This document shows positions 34,469 to 42,300 of a stretch of DNA of 64,000 nucleotides, in pieces; the stretch's first letter is position 1, and each line of letters begins with the position of its first letter. The position numbers and the translations under genes were made by a program. Origin of the DNA: Flavobacteriaceae bacterium CG2_30_31_66 (GTDB lineage: Bacteria; Bacteroidota; Bacteroidia; Flavobacteriales; Flavobacteriaceae); the NCBI GenBank assembly GCA_001873065.1, contig MNYM01000035.1, forward strand, positions 186,001 to 250,000, given 5' to 3'. Under the pieces are notes generated by a model. It was not told where the DNA came from, made no database searches, and was given only the letters and a program-made list of their open reading frames with translations.

Positions 34469-36037
34469 TTACTGATTTTTTAGGAATTTATTAGCAAGTT
34501 CTTTACCTAATTCTACCCCAAATTGGTCATAACTATATATATTCCATAAAATCCCTTGAGTAAAAATTTTATGTTCGTATAAAGCGACTAATTTGCCTAA
34601 AGATTCAGGTGTAAGCTTATCAAAAAGCAATAAATTACTTGGTCTGTTTCCTTCAAAAACTTTGAATGGTAATAGAGTAGCGATTTTATCTTCTTTTCCT
34701 GAAAATTTTAATTCCAAATGTACTTCCTCTGCTGTTTTACCAAAAGCCAAAGCATCCATTTGCCCATATAAATTTGCCATCAATTTTTTGTGATGATCTG
34801 TTAAGCCATACAAAGATTCTTTAAAACCAATAAAATCAGCAGGAATTAATTTTGTCCCTTGGTGCACCAATTGCATAAAAGCATGTTGCATATTGGTACC
34901 TGTGCTTCCCCAAACAATGGTGCCTGTTTGATATTCAATTTTTTCACCATTTCTATCCACGCCTTTTCCATTACTCTCCATAATTGCTTGTTGCAAGTAT
35001 GCAGGAAGTTTTGATAAATATTGTGAATATGGCAACACAGCTTCAGTTTCAGCATTGTAAAAATTATTATACCAAATACTAATTAATGCTAAAACTACTG
35101 GAATATTTTTATCAAAATCTTCATTTCTGAAATGGATATCCATTTCTTCTGCACCATCTAAAAGTGCTTTGTAATTTTCAAATCCAACAGATAAACTGAT
35201 TGATAAACCAACTGCTGACCACAATGAAAAACGACCTCCAACCCAATCCCACATTGTAAAAACATTTTCTATAGAAATTCCGAAATTGTCAACAGCTTGT
35301 AAATTTGTAGAAACCGCTACAAAATGTTTTGGAATATCAAAAATAGTGGCCGATTTTAAAAACCAATTTTTGATAGTTTCAGCGTTTGATAATGTTTCTT
35401 GAGTTGTGAACGTTTTCGAAACAATCACAAAAAGAGTGGTTTCTGGATTCAATTTTTTGATAATCTCTGAAACATGATCCCCATCAATATTTGAAACAAA
35501 ATGGGTATTTAATTGATTTTTGTAGAATTTTAAAGATTCTACAATCATATCAGGTCCTAAATCTGAACCACCAATTCCAATATTTACAATATCAGTGATA
35601 GATTTTCCTGAATATCCTTTCCATTTTCCTGTAATAACTTTGCTACTAAAACTTTTGATTTTTTTTAGTGAAGCTTGAATTTGAGGTTTGATGTTTTTTT
35701 CATCCACCAAAATTGGTTCATCAGAATTGCTTCTTAAAGCGGTGTGCAAAACAGCTCTGTTTTCAGTAACATTGATAATTTCACCAGAAAATTGGCTTTC
35801 TATAGCCTCTTTCAAACCGACTTCTTTTGCCAATTCAACAAGAAGTTGAACAGTTTCTTTATTGATTCTATTTTTAGAAAAATCAACTGACAAATCATTC
35901 AATTGAAGAGAAAAATCCGACTTTCTGTTTGGGTCTTTATAATATTCTTTTATGGTATCGTTTTGAATATTATGAAAATGATTCGTTAATTTTTGCCAAG
36001 AAATTGTTTTGGTAGGATTGCTATTTTTTAAAAACAT
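34469..36037 (-). CDS. pgi: Glucose-6-phosphate isomerase
   Basis: 522 residues, somewhat shorter than the roughly 550 of E. coli Pgi. Signature segments: DIVNIGIGGSDLGPDM, FVSNIDGDHVSEI, IVSKTFTTQETLSNAET, WVGGRFSLWSAVGLSI and the second signature near GILWNIYSYDQFGVELGK. Catalytic Glu is in YLQQAIMESNGKG and His in GTNMQHAFMQLVHQGTK. It interconverts glucose-6-P and fructose-6-P. Starts 3 bp after the M23 peptidase gene on the same strand, so probably co-transcribed. Confidence 0.97.
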   Translation of the reverse strand: MFLKNSNPTKTISWQKLTNHFHNIQNDTIKEYYKDPNRKSDFSLQLNDLSVDFSKNRINKETVQLLVELAKEVGLKEAIESQFSGEIINVTENRAVLHTALRSNSDEPILVDEKNIKPQIQASLKKIKSFSSKVITGKWKGYSGKSITDIVNIGIGGSDLGPDMIVESLKFYKNQLNTHFVSNIDGDHVSEIIKKLNPETTLFVIVSKTFTTQETLSNAETIKNWFLKSATIFDIPKHFVAVSTNLQAVDNFGISIENVFTMWDWVGGRFSLWSAVGLSISLSVGFENYKALLDGAEEMDIHFRNEDFDKNIPVVLALISIWYNNFYNAETEAVLPYSQYLSKLPAYLQQAIMESNGKGVDRNGEKIEYQTGTIVWGSTGTNMQHAFMQLVHQGTKLIPADFIGFKESLYGLTDHHKKLMANLYGQMDALAFGKTAEEVHLELKFSGKEDKIATLLPFKVFEGNRPSNLLLFDKLTPESLGKLVALYEHKIFTQGILWNIYSYDQFGVELGKELANKFLKNQ

Positions 36038-36040
36038 TGA

Positions 36041-37306
36041 TTATTTTTTTGCTATTGTTTCGGTTGCTTTATCCGGTTTTTCAACTGGAAGTATTTTATT
36101 GTCTAATTGGTATTTTAAATGTGAAATATATTTTAAATAATCTGGTTTAATGGCATCTCCAATAGGCGTTGTTGATGAAAACTTTTCTCTTAATGGATCT
36201 ACCTCTTTTCCAAATTTCCAAAATCGATAACATACATGAGGTCCTGAGGTGTTCCCTGTCATGCCAACCCAACCAATAAGATCTCCTTGTTTAACATATT
36301 CTCCTTTTTTCACTTTTCGTTGCTTCATGTGCAAGTATTGAGTAGTGTAGGTGCTATTATGTTGAATTTTTACAAAGTTTCCATTTCCACCTCTCATTGC
36401 AGATTCAATGACAGTTCCGCTGGCAGTTGCTATGATTGGAGTTCCTATATTTGCTGCAAAATCAGTTCCTCTGTGCGGTCTTACAACATTGCCATAAAAG
36501 GCAATTTTTCTATTTAAATTATATTTTGACGAAATTCGATATTGAAATTTTATTGGTGCTTTTAAAAACATGCTTTTCAACATATTCCCTTTTTCATCAT
36601 AATATTCTGCAACTCCTTTAAGACTGTCTTTGATATATCTAAAAGCATATAAATTCTTTCGATTGTGTTTAAAAATAGCCGATTTTATATTTCCATATCC
36701 TACAGAGGTGGTGTCATCAATAAATTTTTCATCATACACAAATTTGAAAGAATCTCCTTTTTGCAATTTATAAAAATCCAATGTCCACGCATAAATATCA
36801 GCAATTGTCCAAGTTAAACTTGGTGGTAATCCCAAACTATCCATAGTTACAGAAAGATTATAATTAATCACTCCTGTAACCACTTTTTGAACTATTTTCA
36901 CGTTTTTTTTGTGGAGAGTTGCAGTGATTATTGAATCTTTAAAATCTACAATAGTTGATTTTACTTTATCGTGTTTATAAATGAATACTTGGGCTTTTTC
37001 AGTAGAATCTTTGCTTGCTAAAATTGTATATGGAATTCCTGCGGCAAGTTTTCTAACATCAAAGATTTCTTTAATCGAGGTAACAATTTCATTAACTTGA
37101 GGATAAAGAACATGGTGTCTGTCAAGGATGATACCGAAACTTTCACCACTTTTTATAGTGTCATGAATTACTTTATAATCATCTAATTTATAACCAAATC
37201 TGTATTCAGATTTTTTTTCATTTTTAGTGTCATTTTCCTTTTTTTCATCGTTTTTGCAGGATGACAAGGAGAAAATTACAACAACTAAAAACACTATTTT
37301 TTTCAA
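36041..37306 (-). CDS. M23 (LytM/lysostaphin-type) metallopeptidase lipoprotein
   Basis: 421 residues. Lipoprotein signal with the lipid cysteine at 17 (VIFSLSSC) followed by KNDEKKEND, which resembles the lipoprotein export signal. The middle (about 45-240) looks like an OapA/LysM-like and beta-rich region (DDYKVIHDTIKSGESFG). The peptidase domain (about 275-375) has the zinc residues in HRGTDFAANIGTP, the conserved TTQYLHMKQ and GPHVCYRFWKF. It would cleave peptidoglycan cross-links or peptide substrates. First gene before pgi (3 bp). Confidence 0.92.
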   Translation of the reverse strand: MKKIVFLVVVIFSLSSCKNDEKKENDTKNEKKSEYRFGYKLDDYKVIHDTIKSGESFGIILDRHHVLYPQVNEIVTSIKEIFDVRKLAAGIPYTILASKDSTEKAQVFIYKHDKVKSTIVDFKDSIITATLHKKNVKIVQKVVTGVINYNLSVTMDSLGLPPSLTWTIADIYAWTLDFYKLQKGDSFKFVYDEKFIDDTTSVGYGNIKSAIFKHNRKNLYAFRYIKDSLKGVAEYYDEKGNMLKSMFLKAPIKFQYRISSKYNLNRKIAFYGNVVRPHRGTDFAANIGTPIIATASGTVIESAMRGGNGNFVKIQHNSTYTTQYLHMKQRKVKKGEYVKQGDLIGWVGMTGNTSGPHVCYRFWKFGKEVDPLREKFSSTTPIGDAIKPDYLKYISHLKYQLDNKILPVEKPDKATETIAKK

Positions 37307-37406
37307 GTTTTACTGGATTTTTTGATGATTTTCAAAAGTACAAATAATTTTGAATTATTCTAAAAGGATGCGAATAAGTTATTATAATGATTTTGTTAAA
37401 TTTTTA

Positions 37407-38177
37407 TTACTGTTTTAGAAACGGATTTGCAAGTCCTTTAAATTCCTCTAATTCAGCAGTCAAAGAGCCTACTCTTAAATCGGCTCTTAATTTAATTGGA
37501 ATTTTATTAGCATCATCAGAAATCCACATGGTTACACTTTCTTGTGCTTTAAAAACCCTTCCAGATTGGACTAATGGTCTAAATATCAATGTATTTATTT
37601 TTCCAAAATGAGTTCGAATAGTTTCTTTTCCTAGATATCTCAGTTTGAATTGATATACTTGAGAATCTAAAAACATATCAAGTTTAATTTCATCTCCATA
37701 TTTTATGTTTGAAATGTCTTTGCTTCTCAGATAATAAAAAGAAGAAAGCATGTCTTGAACATCATTAAAAGCTACTGAAGTATCTTTTTGAAGCTTAAAA
37801 TCTTGAACATATGCTTTTTTCACATCATAATTAAAGGAAGTTATTCTGTGTTTTTTATAGCCTCCTTCGTTTATTTTTCTTTTAAAAACATACGGTTTTA
37901 TATTTTCTTCATCAAAATATGATTCATAATAATCTTCTACTTCAAAAAACCATTTTATCATGCCAGAAGTCCAACCTGTTCCTTTGGTATGATAAACTTT
38001 TTTGCCTTTTAATTCTTTTTCTTGAACCTCTAAAATAGCTGTTCCTGCTCTTAAAAAACCACTGTAACTCATTTTGTAGCGAAGCCATTCACCACTTTTA
38101 AAAGCTGGGATTTTTTCTTGACCAGAAATAATTGTCAAAAAGAAAGTAAAAATTAAAATTGAGATGTGCTTTTTCAT
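37407..38177 (-). CDS. DUF3108-family secreted protein
   Basis: 256 residues from the ATG at 38177, which gives a signal peptide (MKKHISILIFTFFLTIISGQ); an upstream start would add 15 residues without purpose. Family segments: GEWLRYKMSYSGFLRAGTA, HTKGTGWTSGMIKWFFEVEDYYES, INTLIFRPLVQSGRVFK and VTMWISDDANKIPIKL. DUF3108 proteins are beta-barrel-like periplasmic proteins of unknown function. On the same strand as the M23 peptidase gene with 100 bp between. Confidence 0.88.
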   Translation of the reverse strand: MKKHISILIFTFFLTIISGQEKIPAFKSGEWLRYKMSYSGFLRAGTAILEVQEKELKGKKVYHTKGTGWTSGMIKWFFEVEDYYESYFDEENIKPYVFKRKINEGGYKKHRITSFNYDVKKAYVQDFKLQKDTSVAFNDVQDMLSSFYYLRSKDISNIKYGDEIKLDMFLDSQVYQFKLRYLGKETIRTHFGKINTLIFRPLVQSGRVFKAQESVTMWISDDANKIPIKLRADLRVGSLTAELEEFKGLANPFLKQ

Positions 38178-38279
38178 ATTTAAATCAAACATATAAAAAA
38201 CTAATGACAAATCTCGTTCCAAAAAAGAAAAAGTAACTATTTATTCATTTTCATATCTCTTTTTAACGTTTTTTTACCT

Positions 38280-39197
38280 TTAAAAAGTTCCCCAGTTTTT
38301 TAATTCTTCTTCACTCCATAGGTAGGGATAAAAAATTCTACGTTGGTATTTTGGGTGCATATATTTTCGCCAACTACTGCCACCTGTTGCTTCCAAATCT
38401 TTATCATTTCCTCCCAAATACTTGGTTGCAGCATTATAATGTGCCATCACCCATTTTACATTTACGGTATAATCGTAATGACGCATTGCTTTGATCAAAC
38501 TTTCATTTTGTTTCACTTCTTTGGGTAATTGCTTAAATTTTTTAGACAAATTAACATCATTATAATCTTCCATAAAATTGATAAAATCTCCTAAATATTT
38601 TTTTTCAAAAAGAGTTAATAAGGTTGATTTTTGTCCTGTGGTATAATTTTTTCCCGCAGCTTGCCAATACAAATGATTATAAGCGTTTTTGAAAGAAGAA
38701 TTTCTATCAATAGTTTCTCTGTAACGTGCATCAATCAAATTGATGAGTTCTGTAGAAGCAAATTCAATTTTGCGATATTGCGCACTTTGAAATCCACTTG
38801 CAGGTGTCAAAGTGGTTCTAAATTTCAAATATTGTGCAGGCTCCATTCCTTCAGCCATTACTGAAAAAGAACTACACAACATATCAAAATAACGACTGAT
38901 TCTTTGCAAATGCATCGTAAATTTATCCGCAGAAATTTCATCAGATTTTGCAACTTGGTCTATTTCCCACAAAACCATTTTGAATAATAACTCGTTGACT
39001 TGATGATACATTATGAACACCATTTCGTCGGGCTGTGTAGTTCTTGGGTTTTGTAAACTTAGCAATGCGTCTGTTTGAATATAGTCCCAATAGGTAATTG
39101 GTGTGCTCCAAAACAATCCCTCTAAAATTGTATCAACAGGAACGCCTAGTTCGTTGTATTTTTCTTCAATTGCTTTTAAGATTTCGTCTTTGTTCAT
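38280..39197 (-). CDS. tdo2/kynA-like: Tryptophan 2,3-dioxygenase
   Basis: 305 residues from the ATG at 39197 (the frame extends to a TTG five codons up). Family segments: MYHQVNELLFKMVLWEIDQV, LTPASGFQSAQYRKIEFAST (substrate carboxylate-binding Arg region) and VKWVMAHYNAATKYLGG with the late GGSSWRKYMHP. Opens the indole ring of tryptophan to N-formylkynurenine using heme and oxygen. It follows hppD on the same strand with 85 bp between. Other kynurenine-pathway genes are not in the window. Confidence 0.95.
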   Translation of the reverse strand: MNKDEILKAIEEKYNELGVPVDTILEGLFWSTPITYWDYIQTDALLSLQNPRTTQPDEMVFIMYHQVNELLFKMVLWEIDQVAKSDEISADKFTMHLQRISRYFDMLCSSFSVMAEGMEPAQYLKFRTTLTPASGFQSAQYRKIEFASTELINLIDARYRETIDRNSSFKNAYNHLYWQAAGKNYTTGQKSTLLTLFEKKYLGDFINFMEDYNDVNLSKKFKQLPKEVKQNESLIKAMRHYDYTVNVKWVMAHYNAATKYLGGNDKDLEATGGSSWRKYMHPKYQRRIFYPYLWSEEELKNWGTF

Positions 39198-39282
39198 ATT
39201 ATTTTGAATCAAAATTGTAGAACAAAGATAGTAGAATCAAGAAAAAAGATTTGATACAACCAAAAACTTTAAATTTTGAACC

Positions 39283-40440
39283 CTAAAGTGTCCCTCTTTT
39301 GGCTTGCTCCCTTTCAATGGATTCAAAAAGTGCTTTGAAATTTCCAGCACCAAATCCTTTTGCGCCCATTCTTTGGATGATTTCAAAAAATAATGTGGGT
39401 CTGTCTTCCACTGGTTTTGTGAAAATTTGTAATAAATAGCCCTCTTCATCCGCATCAATCATGATGCCTAACGCTTTTAGTTTTTCAATATCTTCTTTCA
39501 ATTCATGGCTAAAAGTTTCCAATCTTCCAGGAACTGCTTTGTAATAAGATTCTGGTGGCGTTGATAAAAACTCAACACCATTTTCCTTTAATTGACTTAC
39601 TGTTTTGATGATATCATCCGTAGCCACTGCAATATGTTGCACTCCTGCACCTTCATAAAAGTCTAAATATTCTTCAATTTGAGAACGTTTTTTACCTTCT
39701 GCTGGTTCATTGATTGGAAATTTGATACGACCATTTCCATTCGACATTACTTTACTCATCAGTGCTGAATATTCTGTGTGAATTTGTTTGTCATCAAATG
39801 ATAAAAAGTTTTCAAAACCCATCACATCTTCGTACCATTTTACCCAAACATTCATCTGATTCCAACCTACATTTCCAACCATGTGATCAATAAATTTCAA
39901 CCCTGCAACTGGTGGATTGTAGTCTGATTCCCATTTTTGGAAGCCTGGTAAAAAAGTTCCTTTATAATTTTTTCGCTCTACAAAAAGATGCACAGTTTCG
40001 CCATACGTATAAATTCCTGAACGAACTACCTCACCAAATTCATCTTTTTCAACAGTTGGAGTCATATACGATTTTGCCCCTCTTGAAACCGTTTCTTTAT
40101 AAGCTCTTCTAGCATCTTCTACCCAAAGTGCTATGACTTTTACACCATCACCATGTTTTGTAATATGCTCATTAATAGGTGATTTGCTAGTTAAAGGTGT
40201 TGTTATAACCAACCTGATTTTGTCTTGTTTCAAAACATAACTCACAGAATCTTTTGAACCCGTTTCCAAACCCTTATAAGCATACGATTGAAAACCAAAA
40301 GCAGTTTTGTAAAAATGGGCTGCTTGTTTGGCATTCCCAACATAAAATTCTACATAATCTGTTCCTAATAATGGAAGGAAATCTTGTGCACCTGAAAATA
40401 TTTTTTCTAAACCGTAGTTGACTGATTGTATATCTTTCAT
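39283..40440 (-). CDS. hppD: 4-hydroxyphenylpyruvate dioxygenase
   Basis: 385 residues from the ATG at 40440; the alternative ATG at 40452 lies inside a repeat element and is not preferred. Iron ligands: His in GLKFIDHMVGNV, His in GAGVQHIAVATDD and Glu in RPTLFFEIIQRMGAKGFG. C-terminal GFGAGNFKALFESIEREQ is the family end. Converts 4-hydroxyphenylpyruvate to homogentisate, which the upstream hmgA product then cleaves. An inverted repeat element separates it from hmgA. Confidence 0.96.
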   Translation of the reverse strand: MKDIQSVNYGLEKIFSGAQDFLPLLGTDYVEFYVGNAKQAAHFYKTAFGFQSYAYKGLETGSKDSVSYVLKQDKIRLVITTPLTSKSPINEHITKHGDGVKVIALWVEDARRAYKETVSRGAKSYMTPTVEKDEFGEVVRSGIYTYGETVHLFVERKNYKGTFLPGFQKWESDYNPPVAGLKFIDHMVGNVGWNQMNVWVKWYEDVMGFENFLSFDDKQIHTEYSALMSKVMSNGNGRIKFPINEPAEGKKRSQIEEYLDFYEGAGVQHIAVATDDIIKTVSQLKENGVEFLSTPPESYYKAVPGRLETFSHELKEDIEKLKALGIMIDADEEGYLLQIFTKPVEDRPTLFFEIIQRMGAKGFGAGNFKALFESIEREQAKRGTL

Positions 40441-40444
40441 ATAA

Positions 40445-40607
40445 TAGCCCATCCTAGCCTTCCCAAAGGGAAAGAACTCCTAACTGGGTATTTGGAGTTT
40501 TTAATTTATTAATTTTGATAATTTTAAAGAACAAAACAACTTAACATCATTAAAATATTTTTTCAAGGATGAGAACTCCTTCCCTTTGGGAAAGTTGGGA
40601 TGGGCTT
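40445..40607. repeat. Long imperfect inverted repeat (MITE- or RIP-like) between hppD and hmgA
   Basis: Left arm 40445-40480 and right arm about 40571-40607 are imperfect reverse complements over about 28-30 bp with the shared core GCCCATCC..TTCCCAAAGGGAA. Each core has an inner palindrome (CCCAAAGGG). A direct GAACTCC occurs in both arms. The right arm contains the hmgA stop codon (40606-40608). The 90-bp middle is AT-rich without an open frame. Confidence 0.7.
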
Positions 40608-41760
40608 ATAGCCACGATTGATAATAGGTTTCATCCGCAATTTTCATAGCTTCCTCAGTAAGCATCAATGGTTTAAATGTATCCACCATTACTGCCAATT
40701 CTTCTGTGGAAGTTTTGCCAATACTTCTCTCTGTGGCTCCTGGGTGTGGCCCATGAGGAATTCCTGCCGGATGTAACGAAATATGTCCTGCTTCAATATC
40801 ATTTCTACTCATAAAATCGCCATCAACATAATACAACACCTCATCAGAATCAATATTACTATGATTATAAGGTGCAGGAATTGACTGCGGATGATAATCG
40901 TACAAACGAGGTACAAAACTACAAATCACAAAAGCACTCGTTTCAAATGTTTGATGCACTGGTGGTGGTTGATGAATTCGCCCAGTAATAGGCTCAAAAT
41001 CGTGAATTGAAAATGCATACGGAAAATTATATCCATCATAACCAATCACATCAAAGGGATGAGAAGCATAGACCATTTCTATAATTTCTCCTTGTTTTTT
41101 TACTTTGATAATAAAATCTCCTAATTCATTATTGGTTTCTAATTCATAAGGTCTTCTGATATCTCGTTCGCAAAAAGGAGCGTGCTCTAATAATTGCCCA
41201 AACCAATTTCGATAGCGTTTTGGAGTATATACAGGATGATAACTTTCTACAATAAAAAGTCTGTTATTTTCAGTATCAAAATCGAGTTTATAAATAATTC
41301 CACGCGGAATTACCAAATAATCTCCGTATTTGAAATCGATATTTCCTAGATGAGTTCTTAATTTTCCTGATCCTTTGTGGATGAAAATGACCTCATCAGC
41401 ATCTGTATTTTTATAAAAATAGTCTTTGGTTGATTCTTTTGGGGCTGCCAAAATGATATTGCAATCTGAATTTGTCAGCACCACTTTTCTACTTTCCAAA
41501 TAATCATTCTCTGAAGCAATTTGAAAACCTCGCAAACGATACGATTGAATATTAGTTGCCTTGGCAATTTTTGGCGCAATTGAATATTGATTGCGAATTT
41601 CTTTGACCATCGTAGGTCTTTGTTCATGATAACTATTGGTTGACATTCCGTCAAAACCAATCCTACCAAACAATTGTTCGTAATATAAACTTCCGTCTTT
41701 TTTTCGGAATTGGGTGTGTCTTTTTGGTGGAATTTTTCCTAATTGATGGTAAAAAGGCAT
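40606..41760 (-). CDS. hmgA: Homogentisate 1,2-dioxygenase
   Basis: 384 residues from the ATG at 41760 (MPFYHQLGKIPPKRHTQFRKK); the longer frame upstream runs through the repeat-rich leader. Conserved segments include EVIFIHKGSGKLRTHLG, HPFDVIGYDGYNFPYAFSIHDFEPITGR, PPPVHQTFETSAFVICSF and HPAGIPHGPHPGATE, which hold the iron-binding His and Glu residues. It opens homogentisate to maleylacetoacetate in tyrosine catabolism. Maleylacetoacetate isomerase and fumarylacetoacetase are not nearby. A promoter -7 box lies 123 bp upstream with a structured leader. Confidence 0.95.
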   Translation of the reverse strand: MPFYHQLGKIPPKRHTQFRKKDGSLYYEQLFGRIGFDGMSTNSYHEQRPTMVKEIRNQYSIAPKIAKATNIQSYRLRGFQIASENDYLESRKVVLTNSDCNIILAAPKESTKDYFYKNTDADEVIFIHKGSGKLRTHLGNIDFKYGDYLVIPRGIIYKLDFDTENNRLFIVESYHPVYTPKRYRNWFGQLLEHAPFCERDIRRPYELETNNELGDFIIKVKKQGEIIEMVYASHPFDVIGYDGYNFPYAFSIHDFEPITGRIHQPPPVHQTFETSAFVICSFVPRLYDYHPQSIPAPYNHSNIDSDEVLYYVDGDFMSRNDIEAGHISLHPAGIPHGPHPGATERSIGKTSTEELAVMVDTFKPLMLTEEAMKIADETYYQSWL

Positions 41761-41766
41761 AGTTTT

Positions 41767-41851
41767 AATGTAATAATGAATTAATGAAACGATGTAGCAA
41801 TCTTGGTACCAGCAAAATTGAACCATTTTTACATTGGTAAATTGCTACATT
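41767..41851. repeat. Palindrome made of 8-nt AATnnnnn units in the predicted hmgA 5' leader
   Basis: Plus strand 41767-41806 is five 8-nt units: AATGTAAT, AATGAATT, AATGAAAC, GATGTAGC, AATCTTGG. Minus strand over 41812-41851 reads AATGTAGC, AATTTACC, AATGTAAA, AATGGTTC, AATTTTGC. The arms face each other across GGTACC (41805-41810), so the whole is a near-85-bp imperfect palindrome; a perfect 10-bp stem is ATGTAGCAAT (41792-41801) with ATTGCTACAT (41841-41850). It would be transcribed in the hmgA leader. Confidence 0.75.
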
Positions 41852-41882
41852 AATAAAACTTCAATCGATTTCGTTACTTGCA

Positions 41883-41890
41883 CAAAGATA
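41883..41890 (-). promoter_or_regulatory. Predicted -7 promoter box of hmgA
   Basis: Minus strand TATCTTTG matches TAnnTTTG exactly. No TTTG lies at the -33 spacing. It predicts transcription start near 41877 and a leader of about 117 nt that contains the palindrome of 8-nt units. Confidence 0.45.
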
Positions 41891-41934
41891 GGAAAAGTAG
41901 TTTAGTTTTTAGTTGGGGAAAAAGCTTTATAACT

Positions 41935-42241
41935 TATTAACGAACTTGAAATTCTCATAAACGTATCGTCAATTCTCATAAAAGCATCGCTTTTTATCAT
42001 AAACGAACCAACATATCTGATTAACGCACCATAAATTATCATATACGAATCTAAAACTCTCAACAACGAATCCGTAAATTTCATTAATGAACCCAAATAT
42101 TTCATAAACGAACCTGAAATATTCATTAACGCACCCGTAAAATTCAAAAAGGAATCCAAAACTTTGAATATTAAACCCCAAACTTTGACTAATAAATCCA
42201 GCATTTTGAATAGTAAACTCCGAACTTTGAGTATTGAATCC
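41935..42241. repeat. Degenerate 21-bp tandem repeat array (about 14.6 units)
   Basis: Units start at 41935 and every 21 bp after it (41956, 41977, 41998 up to 42229). The first ten units read about CATTAACGAACCnnAAATTT (for example 42103, 42124), the last five drift to GAATATTAAACCCCAAACTTT-like forms (42166, 42187, 42208). Spacing is kept exactly while sequence has diverged, so no indels of other size occurred. Because 21 is a multiple of 3, the minus strand is open for 100 codons as a heptad pattern such as GALMNIS, GSFMKYL; I treat that frame as a by-product. Confidence 0.85.
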
Positions 42242-42300
42242 TAATCAATAGATTTAATTACCTATTTTGGAACTTCTTTGTTATAAAGTTCAATAAGTTT

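Noticed and set aside
39237..39458. 73-codon minus-strand frame over the hppD 3' end
   Set aside because: Overlaps the conserved C-terminal region of HppD in another frame and has no domain.
41862..41873. Second LacI-type operator (AATCGATT upstream of hmgA)
   Set aside because: Only the central 8 bp match the 16-bp operator near kduI; expected by chance in AT-rich DNA.
41902..42204. 100-codon open frame on the minus strand
   Set aside because: It lies almost wholly inside the 21-bp repeat array; a repeat of 3n bases stays open by itself, and the product is a low-complexity heptad pattern without a known domain. Kept as a repeat feature.
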